DNA from: Bartonella sp. HY328 | GTDB taxonomy: Bacteria > Pseudomonadota > Alphaproteobacteria > Rhizobiales > Rhizobiaceae | Assembly: GCF_025449335.1 (NCBI RefSeq) | Contig: NZ_CP104883.1 | Location: 2,286,501-2,350,500, forward strand | Reading direction: 5' to 3' | DNA: 64,000 bases | Shown: piece after piece, positions 10,315 to 19,715 of the stretch | How positions within the stretch are numbered: the stretch's first letter is position 1 | Layout of the letters: every line of letters begins with the position of its first letter | Program-made: the position numbers and the translations under genes | Notes under the pieces: generated by a model | What the model was told of the DNA's origin: nothing | Databases searched by the model: none | The model's input: only the letters and a program-made list of their open reading frames with translations

Positions 10315-10423
10315 TGCAATTTACAAGAGCCTATAAATAAACTGATTTGTAAATTGCATTTGAAATTTTCATTTATGAATTTGATTTGTAAATTGCATTT
10401 GTGAATTGCCGTTGTAAATTGCA
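10315..10423. repeat. Cluster of TTGTAAATTGCA motifs, direct and inverted
   Basis: TTGTAAATTGCA occurs at 10347-10358, 10386-10397 and 10412-10423, and in reverse orientation (TGCAATTTACAA) at 10315-10326. Two of the direct copies lie inside a longer identical 19-mer, GATTTGTAAATTGCATTTG (10344-10362 and 10383-10401). Binding sites for a regulator or a degenerate repeat are both possible. Confidence 0.7.
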
Positions 10424-10631
10424 GTGAAAACCAATTTTTCCACTGCATTATTATATCAATCCTTAATGCCTTTGCTAAAATGCAATAAAAATTCTATTTT
10501 TTAAAATTCATAAAAAATATTCTATATTTCCAATTAATTAACACCATATTCCAATATTTTAAGTGAAATTTATTACGAGATTTTTTGAAAAATCGCCGTT
10601 TTCTCACCACTTTCAAACCATAAAATTAAAG

Positions 10632-10660
10632 TTTATTGCATTTTTTATTTGAAGTGCAAT
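10632..10660. promoter_or_regulatory. Candidate operator half-sites before iolD
   Basis: TTTATTGCA (10632-10640) and TGCAAT (10655-10660) form an inverted pair 46-74 bases upstream of the iolD start. A tighter version of the same pair, TGCAATA-TT-TATTGCA, lies before the idhA-type gene at 31911. Sharing between two iol promoters suggests a common regulator, possibly one of the two RpiR proteins. This is inference from position. Confidence 0.3.
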
Positions 10661-10705
10661 TAAAATTGTAATACTCTCAAGTAAGGAGATTTTAGGGAGG
10701 CAAAA

Positions 10706-12550
10706 ATGAAGACAGTCCGTTTGACGATGGCTCAGGCTCTCGTGCGTTATTTATGTAACCAATTTACAGAAGTTGACGGGGAGCGTGTACCACTTTTTCC
10801 AGGTGTTTTTGGTATATTTGGCCACGGAAATGTTACTTGTCTTGCAGAAGCCTTAGAGGAAGTACAAGATATTTTACCCACTTGGCGCGGTCAAAATGAA
10901 CAATCTATGGCTCTTGCCGCCATTGGCTTTGCCAAAGCGAAAAAACGCCGTCAAATTATGGTTGCAACAAGTTCAATCGGCCCGGGCGCGTTAAATATGG
11001 TAACTGCTGCCGGTGTTGCCCATACTAATCGCCTGCCTATTTTACTGCTTGCTGGTGATACATTTGCCAATAGGCGTCCAGATCCTGTTATGCAACAAGT
11101 TGAGCATTATGGCAATCCAACAACAACGGTCAATGATGCGTTTAAAGCTGTTGTGCGCTATTGGGATCGCATTACCCATCCTGAACAGATTATTTCTTCA
11201 ATGCAACAAGCTGTTGCCACTATGCTTGACCCAGCTGATTGCGGACCTGCTTTTATTGCCTTACCGCAAGATGTACAAGAATTAGCTTGGGATTACCCAG
11301 AAACATTCTTTGAATCCAAAACCCATTTAATTGGACGCGCGCGCGCAGATAGAGTGCAATTAGAACAAGCCATAAGCTTGATAAAATCAGCAAAAAAACC
11401 ACTTATCATTGCGGGCGGCGGTGTGCGCTATTCTGGCGCTGAGAAAATTCTTGCGCAATTCGCCCTTGATCATAATATCCCATTATGCGAAACAATTGCG
11501 GGGAAAAGCTCAGTCATTCATAACCACCCTGCTCATATTGGGCCAATTGGTATTGTAGGCTCAACCTCGGCAAATAAACTTGCGGCTGAAGCTGATCTGA
11601 TTATTGCCGTTGGTACACGTTTGATGGATTATACCACTGGTTCATGGACTGTATTCAAAGAAGACGCAAAAATCGTTGCAATTAATGCAGCACGGTTTGA
11701 CGCAAAAAAACACCTTGCTCATGCGGTTATTGGTGATGCATTAGCTATAATGGAAGATCTTACCCCTGCCCTTGCTGATTATAAGGCTGACGCAAGCTGG
11801 ATGGAGGAAGGGCGTCAACAATTTGCGCAATGGAATGCTGCACTTGATGAATATCAAAAGCCTTCAAATACTACGGCTCCAACTTATGCGCAGGTCATTG
11901 GCGTTATTAATGAAAAAGCCGATGAGCGTGATCTTGTTATTACTGCAGCAGGTGGCTTCCCCGGGGAAGCGGTTAAAAACTGGCGGGTAAAATCTGAGCA
12001 TAGTTTTGATTGCGAATTCGGCTTTTCCTGCATGGGGTACGAAATACCCGCTGGTTGGGGCGCAGCCATGGCAGACCCAAGCCGCACCCCAATTGTAATG
12101 ATTGGTGATGGCACCTATATGATGATGAATTCGGATATTTATTCCACCATTCTTACGGGTCATAAAATCATTCTTCTTGTGTGCGATAATGGTGGCTACG
12201 CGGTCATCAACCGTTTGCAAAACGCCAAAGGCGGCGCCTCATTTAATAATCTTATCAAAGACTGCAATATTGTCGATCAGGTCTATGTTGATTTTGCCCA
12301 ACACGCGCAATCAATGGGCGCATTAACGCGGCGCGTTGAAAGCTTAACAGATCTTGCTGCTGCAATGGATTGGGCCAAAACAACGGACCGTACCACTGTC
12401 ATTACAATGACGACCGACGCCTTCACTTGGACACCTGGCGATACTTGGTGGGATGTAGGCGTACCCGAAGTGTCAAACCGCCCTGAGGTGAATGAAGTTT
12501 ATCAAGAGCAAGTGAAAGTAAGACAGACCAAGCAAAGAGTGGGCGTTTAA
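10706..12550 (+). CDS. iolD: 3D-(3,5/4)-trihydroxycyclohexane-1,2-dione hydrolase IolD
   Basis: Thiamine-diphosphate enzyme that opens the ring of the diketone made from inosose in myo-inositol catabolism, giving 5-deoxy-glucuronate. The start MKTVRLTMAQALVRYL is typical of IolD. Three TPP-fold domains follow: PYR (about 1-190), central (about 210-345) and PP (about 395-580). The diphosphate-binding motif GDGTYMMMNSDIY through DNGGY is present, preceded by CEFGFSCMGYEIPAGWGAA. At 614 residues it is of family length. AAGGAG and GGGAGG both precede the ATG. It heads the plus-strand arm and is separated from the other core iol genes, which lie more than 15 kb away on the other strand. Confidence 0.93.
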   Translation: MKTVRLTMAQALVRYLCNQFTEVDGERVPLFPGVFGIFGHGNVTCLAEALEEVQDILPTWRGQNEQSMALAAIGFAKAKKRRQIMVATSSIGPGALNMVTAAGVAHTNRLPILLLAGDTFANRRPDPVMQQVEHYGNPTTTVNDAFKAVVRYWDRITHPEQIISSMQQAVATMLDPADCGPAFIALPQDVQELAWDYPETFFESKTHLIGRARADRVQLEQAISLIKSAKKPLIIAGGGVRYSGAEKILAQFALDHNIPLCETIAGKSSVIHNHPAHIGPIGIVGSTSANKLAAEADLIIAVGTRLMDYTTGSWTVFKEDAKIVAINAARFDAKKHLAHAVIGDALAIMEDLTPALADYKADASWMEEGRQQFAQWNAALDEYQKPSNTTAPTYAQVIGVINEKADERDLVITAAGGFPGEAVKNWRVKSEHSFDCEFGFSCMGYEIPAGWGAAMADPSRTPIVMIGDGTYMMMNSDIYSTILTGHKIILLVCDNGGYAVINRLQNAKGGASFNNLIKDCNIVDQVYVDFAQHAQSMGALTRRVESLTDLAAAMDWAKTTDRTTVITMTTDAFTWTPGDTWWDVGVPEVSNRPEVNEVYQEQVKVRQTKQRVGV

Positions 12551-12777
12551 GCAATAAGCACGCATAATTGAATTAAACTTTTTATGTAGTTACGAATTAT
12601 CCAAGCATCTAGAAAACCCCTTCGGCATTTGAGATTTAACTTAGCCACCTTGGGATTTCTTAAACTTATAAATTTGCAACTGGAGTTTTAACCTAAAGCT
12701 CTGGCAAGGCTAATTGCAACATTTTTTGGCTGTGTGCTTAATGGTCGAATAAATATTTAACTGGAGGAGTTGTGACA

Positions 12778-13611
12778 ATGTCAGACCTTTTAAATGGATC
12801 AACATTACTACGAGGTAAAATAGCTGTAATTACTGGTGGCACACAAGGGCTAGGTGCTGCAACAGCAAAGACCTTTGCTAATCATGGCATAAAAGGCATT
12901 ATTATTTGCGGACGCAACAGTCAAAAAGGCAATGCACAAGCACAACTCTTAGCCCAACAGAATATTGATGTTGAATTTGTTGAAGCTGATTTGCAACAAG
13001 TAGAAGATTGCCGCAAAGTTATTAATGCTGCGGACAAGCGTTTTGGCCGTTTGGATATTTTGGTCAATGCAGCAGGCCTTACCGATCGCGGTACTATTCT
13101 TAATACGGAGCCAGAAACCTTTGATGCGCTATTTGCAGTCAATATAAAAGCACCCTTTTACCTTATACAAGAAGCTGCAAAAATCTTTATGCGTGAAAAT
13201 ATCGAAGGTTCAATTATTAATATTTCATCCATGTCCTCAATGGCTGGGCAATCATTTATATCAGCTTATTGTGCATCAAAAGGTGCTCTCGATACCTTGA
13301 CGCGCAATGTTGCCTTTTCGCTTTTACGCAACAAAATTCGTGTCAATGCCCTCAATATTGGCTGGATGGCAAGCGACGGCGAACATCGTATCCAAACGCA
13401 ATATCACGGTGCAGCCGAAAACTGGCTTGAGGAGGCAGCAAAAGGTCTTCCTTTTGGAAGATTACTTGCTCCAGAAGAAGTTGCCAATGCCATTTTATTT
13501 TTAGCATCTGAACAATCCGGTCTAATGACTGGTGCATGCGTTAATTTTGATCAATCCATTTGGGGGGCTTACGATCAAGCACCTTTTCCTAATGAGCCAG
13601 CAAGCCTTTAA
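12778..13611 (+). CDS. Short-chain dehydrogenase/reductase, polyol-cluster paralogue 1
   Basis: NAD(P)-dependent classical SDR of 277 residues. The Rossmann motif is GGTQGLG, the structural motif is NAAG, and the catalytic Ser and YxxxK lie in NISSMSS and AYCASKG. A GTG at 12772 is in frame but only 2 bases from GGAGGAG (12763-12769), whereas ATG 12778 has normal spacing. It is clearly paralogous to the minus-strand SDR at 36858-37652. Both share KGALxTLTxNVA, an IGWM/LPGWM segment and an ending around Gly-Ala-Tyr. The position between iolD and the binding proteins points to oxidation of an inositol-related alcohol. Substrate unknown. Confidence 0.83.
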   Translation: MSDLLNGSTLLRGKIAVITGGTQGLGAATAKTFANHGIKGIIICGRNSQKGNAQAQLLAQQNIDVEFVEADLQQVEDCRKVINAADKRFGRLDILVNAAGLTDRGTILNTEPETFDALFAVNIKAPFYLIQEAAKIFMRENIEGSIINISSMSSMAGQSFISAYCASKGALDTLTRNVAFSLLRNKIRVNALNIGWMASDGEHRIQTQYHGAAENWLEEAAKGLPFGRLLAPEEVANAILFLASEQSGLMTGACVNFDQSIWGAYDQAPFPNEPASL

Positions 13612-13649
13612 CGCACTATTTATAAGCTGATAATTAAAAAGGAACCATG

Positions 13650-14579
13650 ATGAAAAAAATACTTCTTACCATTTTGTGCTCAATTGGCTTGAGCTGTTCA
13701 GCCCAAGCAGAAACGATTGGTATCAGCATGGCGCGCCTTGATGAAAATTTTCAAGCAATTTTGTTCAAGAAAATGAATGAAGACGTTGCAAAAAAGCCAG
13801 AAATCACCCTTCGTAGCGAAGACGCACAAGGCGATATTTCACGCCAGCAAAGCCAAATTGAAAATCTAATTGCATCAGGTGTCGATGGACTTGTTGTCAT
13901 GCTCATTGATGCAGATTCAGGTGCGGCCATTTCAAAAATGGCTGAAAATTCCAATATACCACTTATCTTCATTAACAATGCCCCCACAAATGTTGACCAA
14001 TTGCCAAAGGGGCAGGCTTATGTTGGATCCAATGAAGTGGAAGCAGGACTTTTACAAGCTGATTTTCTTTGTAAGACCTTTAAAGGTGAAGGTCGTGCAG
14101 TGGTATTACAAGGCTTATTAGGAACAGCTGGACAACGGGGACGTGTAAAAGGCTTTCACGATGGCTTAGCTAAAGAAGGTTGTGATCGCATTAAAATTGT
14201 TGAAGAACAAACAGCCAATTGGTCGCGCACAACCGCAATGGATTTAATGAGCAACTGGCTTTCAGCTGGATTTAAATTCAACATTGTCGTTGCGAATAAT
14301 GACGAAATGGCAATTGGCGCAATACAAGCTATGAAAGCAGCTGGCGCAACACTTGATGATGTTGTTATTCTTGGGGTAGATGGAACAGCCGATGGCTTAA
14401 GCTCAATTACCGCAGGCGATTTAACCGCTACTATGTTCCAAAATGCAAAGGCACAAGCAGACCAATCAATAGAAGCCGTACAAAAACTCATCAAAGGGGA
14501 AGATGTCGCGCAGAAAATTTATATTCCCTTTGAACTGATCACCAAGGAAAATATTCAATCCTATCTTAATCGCAATTAA
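13650..14579 (+). CDS. Sugar/polyol ABC transporter substrate-binding protein, tandem copy 1
   Basis: Periplasmic binding protein of the PBP1 (ribose/inositol, RbsB/IbpA-like) class with a signal peptide ending in SAQAET. Signature segments shared with the three following copies include DAQGDISRQQSQIEN, DADSG, LPKGQAYVGS, NNDEMA and GVDGT. This copy is the most divergent at the first ligand loop (SMARLDENF instead of the S-L/V-FDDNF of the others) and reads ANWSR where the others read ANWFR. Two adjacent ATGs (13647, 13650) are possible, and AAAGGA favours the second. It is probably transcribed with iolD. Ligand presumed to be an inositol or related polyol. Confidence 0.85.
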   Translation: MKKILLTILCSIGLSCSAQAETIGISMARLDENFQAILFKKMNEDVAKKPEITLRSEDAQGDISRQQSQIENLIASGVDGLVVMLIDADSGAAISKMAENSNIPLIFINNAPTNVDQLPKGQAYVGSNEVEAGLLQADFLCKTFKGEGRAVVLQGLLGTAGQRGRVKGFHDGLAKEGCDRIKIVEEQTANWSRTTAMDLMSNWLSAGFKFNIVVANNDEMAIGAIQAMKAAGATLDDVVILGVDGTADGLSSITAGDLTATMFQNAKAQADQSIEAVQKLIKGEDVAQKIYIPFELITKENIQSYLNRN

Positions 14580-14943
14580 AATACTTAGCAAAACACCAAG
14601 CGCCACGAATGTCGTGAAAATAGGCAAACCTAAAAAAGGACGTTTCATTTTTCCAACCTTTAGGTCTTAAGGAAGCATTTAAACTGGATGCAAAAAATCA
14701 AACCCATAGCAAGAAGGTGAAAATAAATCTTTGGTGGGCAACCTTTAGAAGAAACCTGCTCTAAGGGAAAAATTCGAGCCTAGCAAATTAATACTAAGCT
14801 CCAGATTATCTAGTTTTTTACACTTTAGCAATTGGGATGGTTTTTATAAAACCTTTCTTGTGCGCAAGACAAAGCAAATACGTTTTTTAAATAGTTTTAT
14901 CAGTCATGGGGATGAACTGAGAAACACTTAAGCGGAGGAAACA
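14580..14943. other. 364-base gap between binding-protein copies 1 and 2
   Basis: No convincing gene. The gap is much longer than those between copies 2-3 (43 bases) and 3-4 (70... to 89 bases), so it may hold an additional promoter for copies 2-4. No clear hairpin terminator or operator palindrome was found by eye. GGAGG (14935-14939 region) precedes copy 2. Confidence 0.4.
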
Positions 14944-15873
14944 ATGAAAAAATTACTATTTGCATTACTATGCTCAATCGGTATGACAGCTTCAGCGCAA
15001 GCAGAAACAATCGGCATCAGCATGTCCTTATTTGACGACAATTTCTTAACAATATTGCGTAAAAAAATGATGTCCCATATAGGAACAAAAGATGGTGTAA
15101 AAGCACGTGCTGAGGATGCGCAAGGAGACATTTCCCGCCAACAAAGCCAGATTGAAAATTTCATCGCATCGGGCGTTGATGGTATAATTGTTCAGCTTGT
15201 AGATGCAGATTCAGGTGTAGCCATTTCCAAAACTGCCCAACGCGCTGGTGTACCACTTATTTTTGTTAATCAGTTACCTACTGGAATAGAAAACCTTCCA
15301 AAAGGTCAAGCTTACGTTGGATCTGATGAGATTCAAGCAGGACTATTGCAAGCTGATTTTATTTGTAAAACCCTTAAGGGCAAAGGTAATGTGGTTGTCA
15401 TACAAGGAGGGCTCGGCACAAACGGCCAGCGTGGGCGCACAAAAGGCGTCCATGAAGGCTTTACCAAAGAAGGTTGCAAAGGTATTAAAATAATTGAAGA
15501 GCAATCCGCCAATTGGTTTCGCATGAATGCGCTTGATTTAATGACCAACTGGCTTTCAGCAGGCTTTAAATTTGATGCAGTTGCTTCCAATAATGATGAA
15601 ATGGCACTTGGTGCAATTCAGGCAATGAAAGCTGCTAGTATTTTCATGGACAAGGTAATTGTAGCTGGTGTTGACGGCACACCAGACGCTTTAGCTGCTA
15701 TTAAAGCGGGTGATTTAGATGCAAGCGTTTTTCAAAATGCCGAAGGTCAAGGCATACAAGCAGTTGATGCAATATTAAAGCTCGTTAACGGCGAAAATGT
15801 AGATAAAATTATCAATATTCCATTTGAACCGATAACCAAAGAAAACTTCAAAGAATATATCAACAGAAATTAA
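14944..15873 (+). CDS. Sugar/polyol ABC transporter substrate-binding protein, tandem copy 2
   Basis: 309 residues with a signal peptide ending ASAQAE. It aligns over its whole length with copies 1, 3 and 4. Distinct changes are seen in predicted ligand-facing loops: VNQLPTGIENLPKG replaces the NNAPTNV-Q/D-QLPKG of the other three, and GGLGTNGQRG replaces GLLGT. It therefore probably binds a different ligand or binds with different affinity. A strong GGAGG precedes the ATG. Copy 3 begins 43 bases after its stop. Confidence 0.86.
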   Translation: MKKLLFALLCSIGMTASAQAETIGISMSLFDDNFLTILRKKMMSHIGTKDGVKARAEDAQGDISRQQSQIENFIASGVDGIIVQLVDADSGVAISKTAQRAGVPLIFVNQLPTGIENLPKGQAYVGSDEIQAGLLQADFICKTLKGKGNVVVIQGGLGTNGQRGRTKGVHEGFTKEGCKGIKIIEEQSANWFRMNALDLMTNWLSAGFKFDAVASNNDEMALGAIQAMKAASIFMDKVIVAGVDGTPDALAAIKAGDLDASVFQNAEGQGIQAVDAILKLVNGENVDKIINIPFEPITKENFKEYINRN

Positions 15874-15916
15874 TGTAAAAATGCAAAATCGATAATTATT
15901 TACTTGGGAGGGTTAA

Positions 15917-16897
15917 ATGAAGATAGATTTACGAACTTTACTGCTTTCAGCATTATTTCTTTCACTAGCTTTGTGTAATCTAGCCAAAGCACAAGAGAAA
16001 ACACAAAAAACAACACTGGCAAAACCGCAGACTATTGGCATAAGTGTTTCGGTTTTTGACGATAATTTCGTTACTATTTTGCGTAAAAAAATGGCTGTCC
16101 ATATCGCAACTTTAAATGACGTCAGCAGCCGATTGGAAGATGCACAAGGTGACATTTTACGCCAACAAAGCCAGATTGAAAATTTAATCGCCTCTGGTGT
16201 GGATGGCCTAATAATATTATTGGTTGATGCAGACTCTGGTGTTGCAATTTCAAATATAGTCCAACAATCGGGCATTCCAGCTGTTTATATTAATAATGCT
16301 CCGACAAATGTCGAACAATTGCCCAAAGGACAAGCTTTTGTAGGCTTTAAGGAAATTGAAGCTGGGCGATTACAAGCTGACTTTATTTGTAGCACATTAA
16401 AAGGCAAAGGCAAAGCCGTCGTACTGCAGGGGCTTCTTGGCTCTAGTGTACAAAGAGAGCGGACAAAAGGAATTCATCAAGGCCTAGCCAAAGACGAGTG
16501 TAAAGGCATTGAAATCGTTGAAGAACAAACGGCTAATTGGTTCCGTACCAATGCCTTAGATCTTGTTACCAATTGGTTAACTGCTGGTTTTGAATTTGAT
16601 GCGGTTTTCGGTGAAAATGATGAAATGGCACTTGGTGCAATTCAAGCGTTGAAATCCGCGGGAATATCTCTTGATAAAATGGTTGTCACTGGCGTTGATG
16701 GAACTCCAGATGCTTTGGCCGCTATCAAATCAGGTGATCTTGACATCACTATTTTTCAAAATGCTGAACAGCAAGCAAGCCAAGCAATAGATAATCTTCA
16801 GCTATTGATACAAGGCCAAGATATAGATCGTCAAATCTACATCCCTTTTGAAACAATAACCGCCGACAATGTCGATGAATATGCAAATCGCAATTAG
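15917..16897 (+). CDS. Sugar/polyol ABC transporter substrate-binding protein, tandem copy 3
   Basis: 326 residues, the longest copy. The signal peptide (through NLAKAQ) is followed by an extra Lys/Thr-rich stretch of about 13 residues before the conserved TIGIS strand. It departs from the other copies at several conserved places: ILRQQSQ for ISRQQSQ, GFKEIEAGR for GSxExxAGL, GSSVQRERTKG for GTxGQRGRTKG, and GENDEMA for NNDEMA. The last change removes an Asn that the other three keep near the expected ligand site. GGGAGGG precedes the ATG. An altered ligand range is a reasonable inference. Confidence 0.85.
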   Translation: MKIDLRTLLLSALFLSLALCNLAKAQEKTQKTTLAKPQTIGISVSVFDDNFVTILRKKMAVHIATLNDVSSRLEDAQGDILRQQSQIENLIASGVDGLIILLVDADSGVAISNIVQQSGIPAVYINNAPTNVEQLPKGQAFVGFKEIEAGRLQADFICSTLKGKGKAVVLQGLLGSSVQRERTKGIHQGLAKDECKGIEIVEEQTANWFRTNALDLVTNWLTAGFEFDAVFGENDEMALGAIQALKSAGISLDKMVVTGVDGTPDALAAIKSGDLDITIFQNAEQQASQAIDNLQLLIQGQDIDRQIYIPFETITADNVDEYANRN

Positions 16898-16986
16898 TGG
16901 AAAGGATGCCGCCCTTATTTTAGGGAACAAAAATGTCAAATTAGCAATGTGATGTAGAAAAACCATTAAAACTGGAGGAGAAAAAT

Positions 16987-17916
16987 ATGAAAAGATTATT
17001 AGCAGCACTTATTTGTTCCGTTGGCTTTTGTATTTCTGCACAAGCGCAAACAATTGGCATGAGCTTTTCGCTATTTGATGATAATTTCATTACTATTTTA
17101 CGTAAAAAAATTGAAGCTTATGTTGCCACTAAGGATGGCCTTAAAGCCCGTACAGAAGATGCGCAAGGCGACATTTCACGTCAGCAAAGCCAAATTGAAA
17201 ATTTCATGGCGTCAAATGTTGACGGTTTGATGGTTTTACTCGTTGATGCAGATTCAGGTATTGCTGTTTCAAGAACCGCCCAAAATGCAGGCGTGCCACT
17301 CGTTTTCCTAAATAATGCACCAACCAATGTTGACCAATTACCCAAGGGACAATCCTTTGTTGGCTCTGATGAGGTGGAAGCAGGACTTCTGCAGGCGGAA
17401 TATGTTTGCAAGGTACTAAATGGCAAAGGGAATGTTGTCATATTACAAGGACTACTTGGCACAACAGGACAACGTGGCCGCACCAAAGGTGTCCATGACG
17501 GATTTGCAAAAGAGGGCTGTAAAGATATTAAAATTGTTGAAGAGCAATCAGCCAATTGGTTTAGAACCAACGCAATGGATCTCATGACCAATTGGTTATC
17601 AGCCGGTTTTCAGTTTGATGCTGTATTAGCCAATAATGACGAGATGGCGCTTGGTGCCATTCAAGCTATGAAGGCGGCAGGCATGTCGATGGATAAAGTA
17701 GTTGTTGTTGGAGTTGACGGCACACCCGACGGCCTAGCAGCAATACGGGCTGGTGACTTGGATGCAACGATTTTTCAAAACACCGAAGCGCAAGGCCATG
17801 CTGCTGTTGACGCAATGATTGATCTTGTCAATGGTAAAGAATTGCCTCAAGCAATTTATGTCCCTTTTGAGCCAATTACTAAGGAAAACCTTGAATCCTA
17901 TGCTAATCGCAATTGA
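16987..17916 (+). CDS. Sugar/polyol ABC transporter substrate-binding protein, tandem copy 4
   Basis: 309 residues with a signal peptide ending ISAQAQ. Close to copy 2 in the N-terminal half (SLFDDNF, ILRKK, VxARxEDAQGDISRQQ) and close to copy 1 in the NNAPTNVDQLPKGQ loop, so it looks nearest to a consensus of the family. GGAGG is well placed before the ATG. The ATPase gene follows after 240 bases that contain a hairpin (18098-18130). Confidence 0.86.
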   Translation: MKRLLAALICSVGFCISAQAQTIGMSFSLFDDNFITILRKKIEAYVATKDGLKARTEDAQGDISRQQSQIENFMASNVDGLMVLLVDADSGIAVSRTAQNAGVPLVFLNNAPTNVDQLPKGQSFVGSDEVEAGLLQAEYVCKVLNGKGNVVILQGLLGTTGQRGRTKGVHDGFAKEGCKDIKIVEEQSANWFRTNAMDLMTNWLSAGFQFDAVLANNDEMALGAIQAMKAAGMSMDKVVVVGVDGTPDGLAAIRAGDLDATIFQNTEAQGHAAVDAMIDLVNGKELPQAIYVPFEPITKENLESYANRN

Positions 17917-18097
17917 AGCAACGGTACTAGAATTATTTGTATTGCCGCTTCAAAGTTTACCTAGAAAGAAGCCAAGAACACTATCACTTTAGGGAAGATA
18001 TTTCATTCTCGGTGGGCATTTTCAAAAATAAAACTCACTCAAAATAAAGCGTTTTTTTGTTTTAGCCTTAATAAAAAACGCCTCAAAAATAGATGCT

Positions 18098-18130
18098 GTG
18101 GAATATCGGTTTTATTTTTCAATATTCCAC
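18098..18130 (+). promoter_or_regulatory. Hairpin between binding-protein array and ATPase gene
   Basis: GTGGAATAT (18098-18106) and ATATTCCAC (18122-18130) are perfectly complementary, with a 15-base loop. A weaker A/T-rich inverted repeat (GCGTTTTTT 18049-18057, AAAAAACGC 18073-18081) lies just before it. The hairpin ends 12 bases before the AAGGGAGG of the ATPase gene. It has no T tract, so it could act as an mRNA stabiliser, a partial terminator or an operator rather than a full terminator. Confidence 0.45.
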
Positions 18131-18156
18131 CCGACCAGAAATAAGGGAGGTATGAC

Positions 18157-19698
18157 ATGGTTGTAAGTCCAGTTACCATATCTGCATTACGACATGTTGG
18201 CATTAAGGCCAATGCTGAATATTTGCTCGTTGCAGAAAATATACGAAAAGAGTTTCCTGGAGTTGTAGCTTTGGACAACGTCCAGTTTAAACTAAAGGCG
18301 GGCAGTGTTCATGCGCTTATGGGCGAAAATGGCGCTGGCAAATCCACATTGATGAAAATTTTAGCTGGAATTTATCGCCCAGACCAAGGCACCGTTAAAT
18401 TCAAAGGCGTTCCTATCCGTCTTGAATCGCCGTTAGATGCCTTGGAAAATGGAATTGCCATGATCCATCAGGAATTGGCACTCATGCCTTATATGACCGT
18501 TGCTGAAAATATCTGGATAAGACGTGAGCCTGTCAACATGTTTGGTCTTGTAAACCATCGCCAAATGTATCAGCAAACAGCTGCTTTGTTTGAACAATTG
18601 CATATTGATATATCCCCCTCAGTTGAAATACGCCATTTAACTGTCGCTGAAAAGCAAATGGTTGAGATTGCCAAAGCCATTTCCTATAATTCTGACGTTC
18701 TTATTATGGATGAGCCAACGTCAGCACTTACCGACCGCGAAGTGGAGCATTTATTCCAGATTATCAACCGCCAGAAAGCAAATGGTGTCGGAATTGTTTA
18801 TATCACCCATAAGATGGATGAACTTTACCAAATTGCCGATGAATTTTCAATTTTCCGCGACGGTCATTATATTTCAACCCATGCTGCAAAAGATGTTTCG
18901 CGTGATGAAATCATTCAAATGATGGTAGGGCGCGAAATAAGCCAAATGTTTCCAAAAGCGGAAGTAGATATTGGTGATGTTATCTTTTCGGTTAAGGATC
19001 TTTGTCTTGAGGGTGCATTTTCAAACGTATCTTTTGACGTTCGTGCAGGAGAAATTCTTGGTGTTGCCGGCCTTGTTGGCTCTGGCCGATCAAATGTGGC
19101 TGAAACTATATTTGGCGTAACTCCTGCAACATCTGGCGAAATTCTTATTAAAAATGAAGCCGTCACGATTAAAGATCCCAATGACGCTATTGGTCATCAA
19201 ATGGCATTCCTGACCGAAGACCGCAAGGAAACGGGCTGTTTTTTATTGCTTGATGTTCTTGAAAACATGCAAATGGCGGTTATCAACCATAAATACGTCA
19301 AGCAAGGTTTTGTCCAAGAAGGCACCTTAAGCAAACTATGTGACGAAATGCGGCAAAAACTGCGTATTAAAACCCCTGGTTTGAATGAACGCATTGAAAA
19401 CCTGTCAGGTGGCAACCAACAAAAAGTCTTGATTGGTCGATGGCTATTGACCAATCCTGACATATTGATCCTCGATGAACCAACCAGAGGTATTGATGTT
19501 GGCGCCAAGGCTGAAATTTACAAACTTATTGGCGAACTCGCCCAACGCGGCGTTGCTGTTATCATGATTTCTTCTGAGCTGCCAGAAGTATTGGGTATTA
19601 GTGACCGCATCATGGTTATGCATCAGGGCAAAGTCACTGGCTTTTTAGATCGCGCTGAAGCAACACAAGTTGCAGTCATGAATTTGGCAGCTCTTTAG
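18157..19698 (+). CDS. Sugar/polyol ABC transporter ATP-binding protein (double ABC domain)
   Basis: Energises the importer served by the four binding proteins (RbsA/MglA/IatA class, carbohydrate uptake 2). Two fused ABC domains are seen. The first has Walker [10 protein letters not shown] at residues 56-64, [10 protein letters not shown] in the signature position and LIMDEPTS as Walker B. The second has the degenerate Walker [10 protein letters not shown], signature LSGGNQQKV and [13 protein letters not shown]. This pattern of one degenerate site is normal for the class. About 20 extra residues precede the usual start of the fold. Length is 513 residues. AAGGGAGG precedes ATG 18157. It is followed by the permease gene after 17 bases. 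Confidence 0.9.
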   Translation: MVVSPVTISALRHVGIKANAEYLLVAENIRKEFPGVVALDNVQFKLKAGSVHALMGENGAGKSTLMKILAGIYRPDQGTVKFKGVPIRLESPLDALENGIAMIHQELALMPYMTVAENIWIRREPVNMFGLVNHRQMYQQTAALFEQLHIDISPSVEIRHLTVAEKQMVEIAKAISYNSDVLIMDEPTSALTDREVEHLFQIINRQKANGVGIVYITHKMDELYQIADEFSIFRDGHYISTHAAKDVSRDEIIQMMVGREISQMFPKAEVDIGDVIFSVKDLCLEGAFSNVSFDVRAGEILGVAGLVGSGRSNVAETIFGVTPATSGEILIKNEAVTIKDPNDAIGHQMAFLTEDRKETGCFLLLDVLENMQMAVINHKYVKQGFVQEGTLSKLCDEMRQKLRIKTPGLNERIENLSGGNQQKVLIGRWLLTNPDILILDEPTRGIDVGAKAEIYKLIGELAQRGVAVIMISSELPEVLGISDRIMVMHQGKVTGFLDRAEATQVAVMNLAAL

Positions 19699-19715
19699 GA
19701 CATAAGGGGAAAAAA

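Larger units (their letters stand above)
10119..10705. other. Long AT-rich intergenic region upstream of iolD
   Basis: 587 bases without a credible gene. It contains a cluster of a 12-bp motif (10315-10423) and TGCAAT/ATTGCA half-sites close to iolD (10632-10660). It ends with two Shine-Dalgarno-like sequences, AAGGAG (10682-10687) and GGGAGG (10694-10699). It probably holds the promoter of the plus-strand inositol operon. Confidence 0.6.

Noticed and set aside
10344..10401. CRISPR-like repeat array in the iolD upstream region
   Set aside because: The identical unit is only 19 bases, there are two full copies, spacing is irregular, one copy is inverted and there are no cas genes.
14466..14648. 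Minus-strand frame with a hydrophobic N-terminus (MKRPFLGLPIFTTF...) across the end of binding-protein copy 1
   Set aside because: Most of it is antisense to the well-supported binding-protein gene, and the hydrophobic part is what antisense AT-rich sequence often gives. No downstream continuation or family was recognised.
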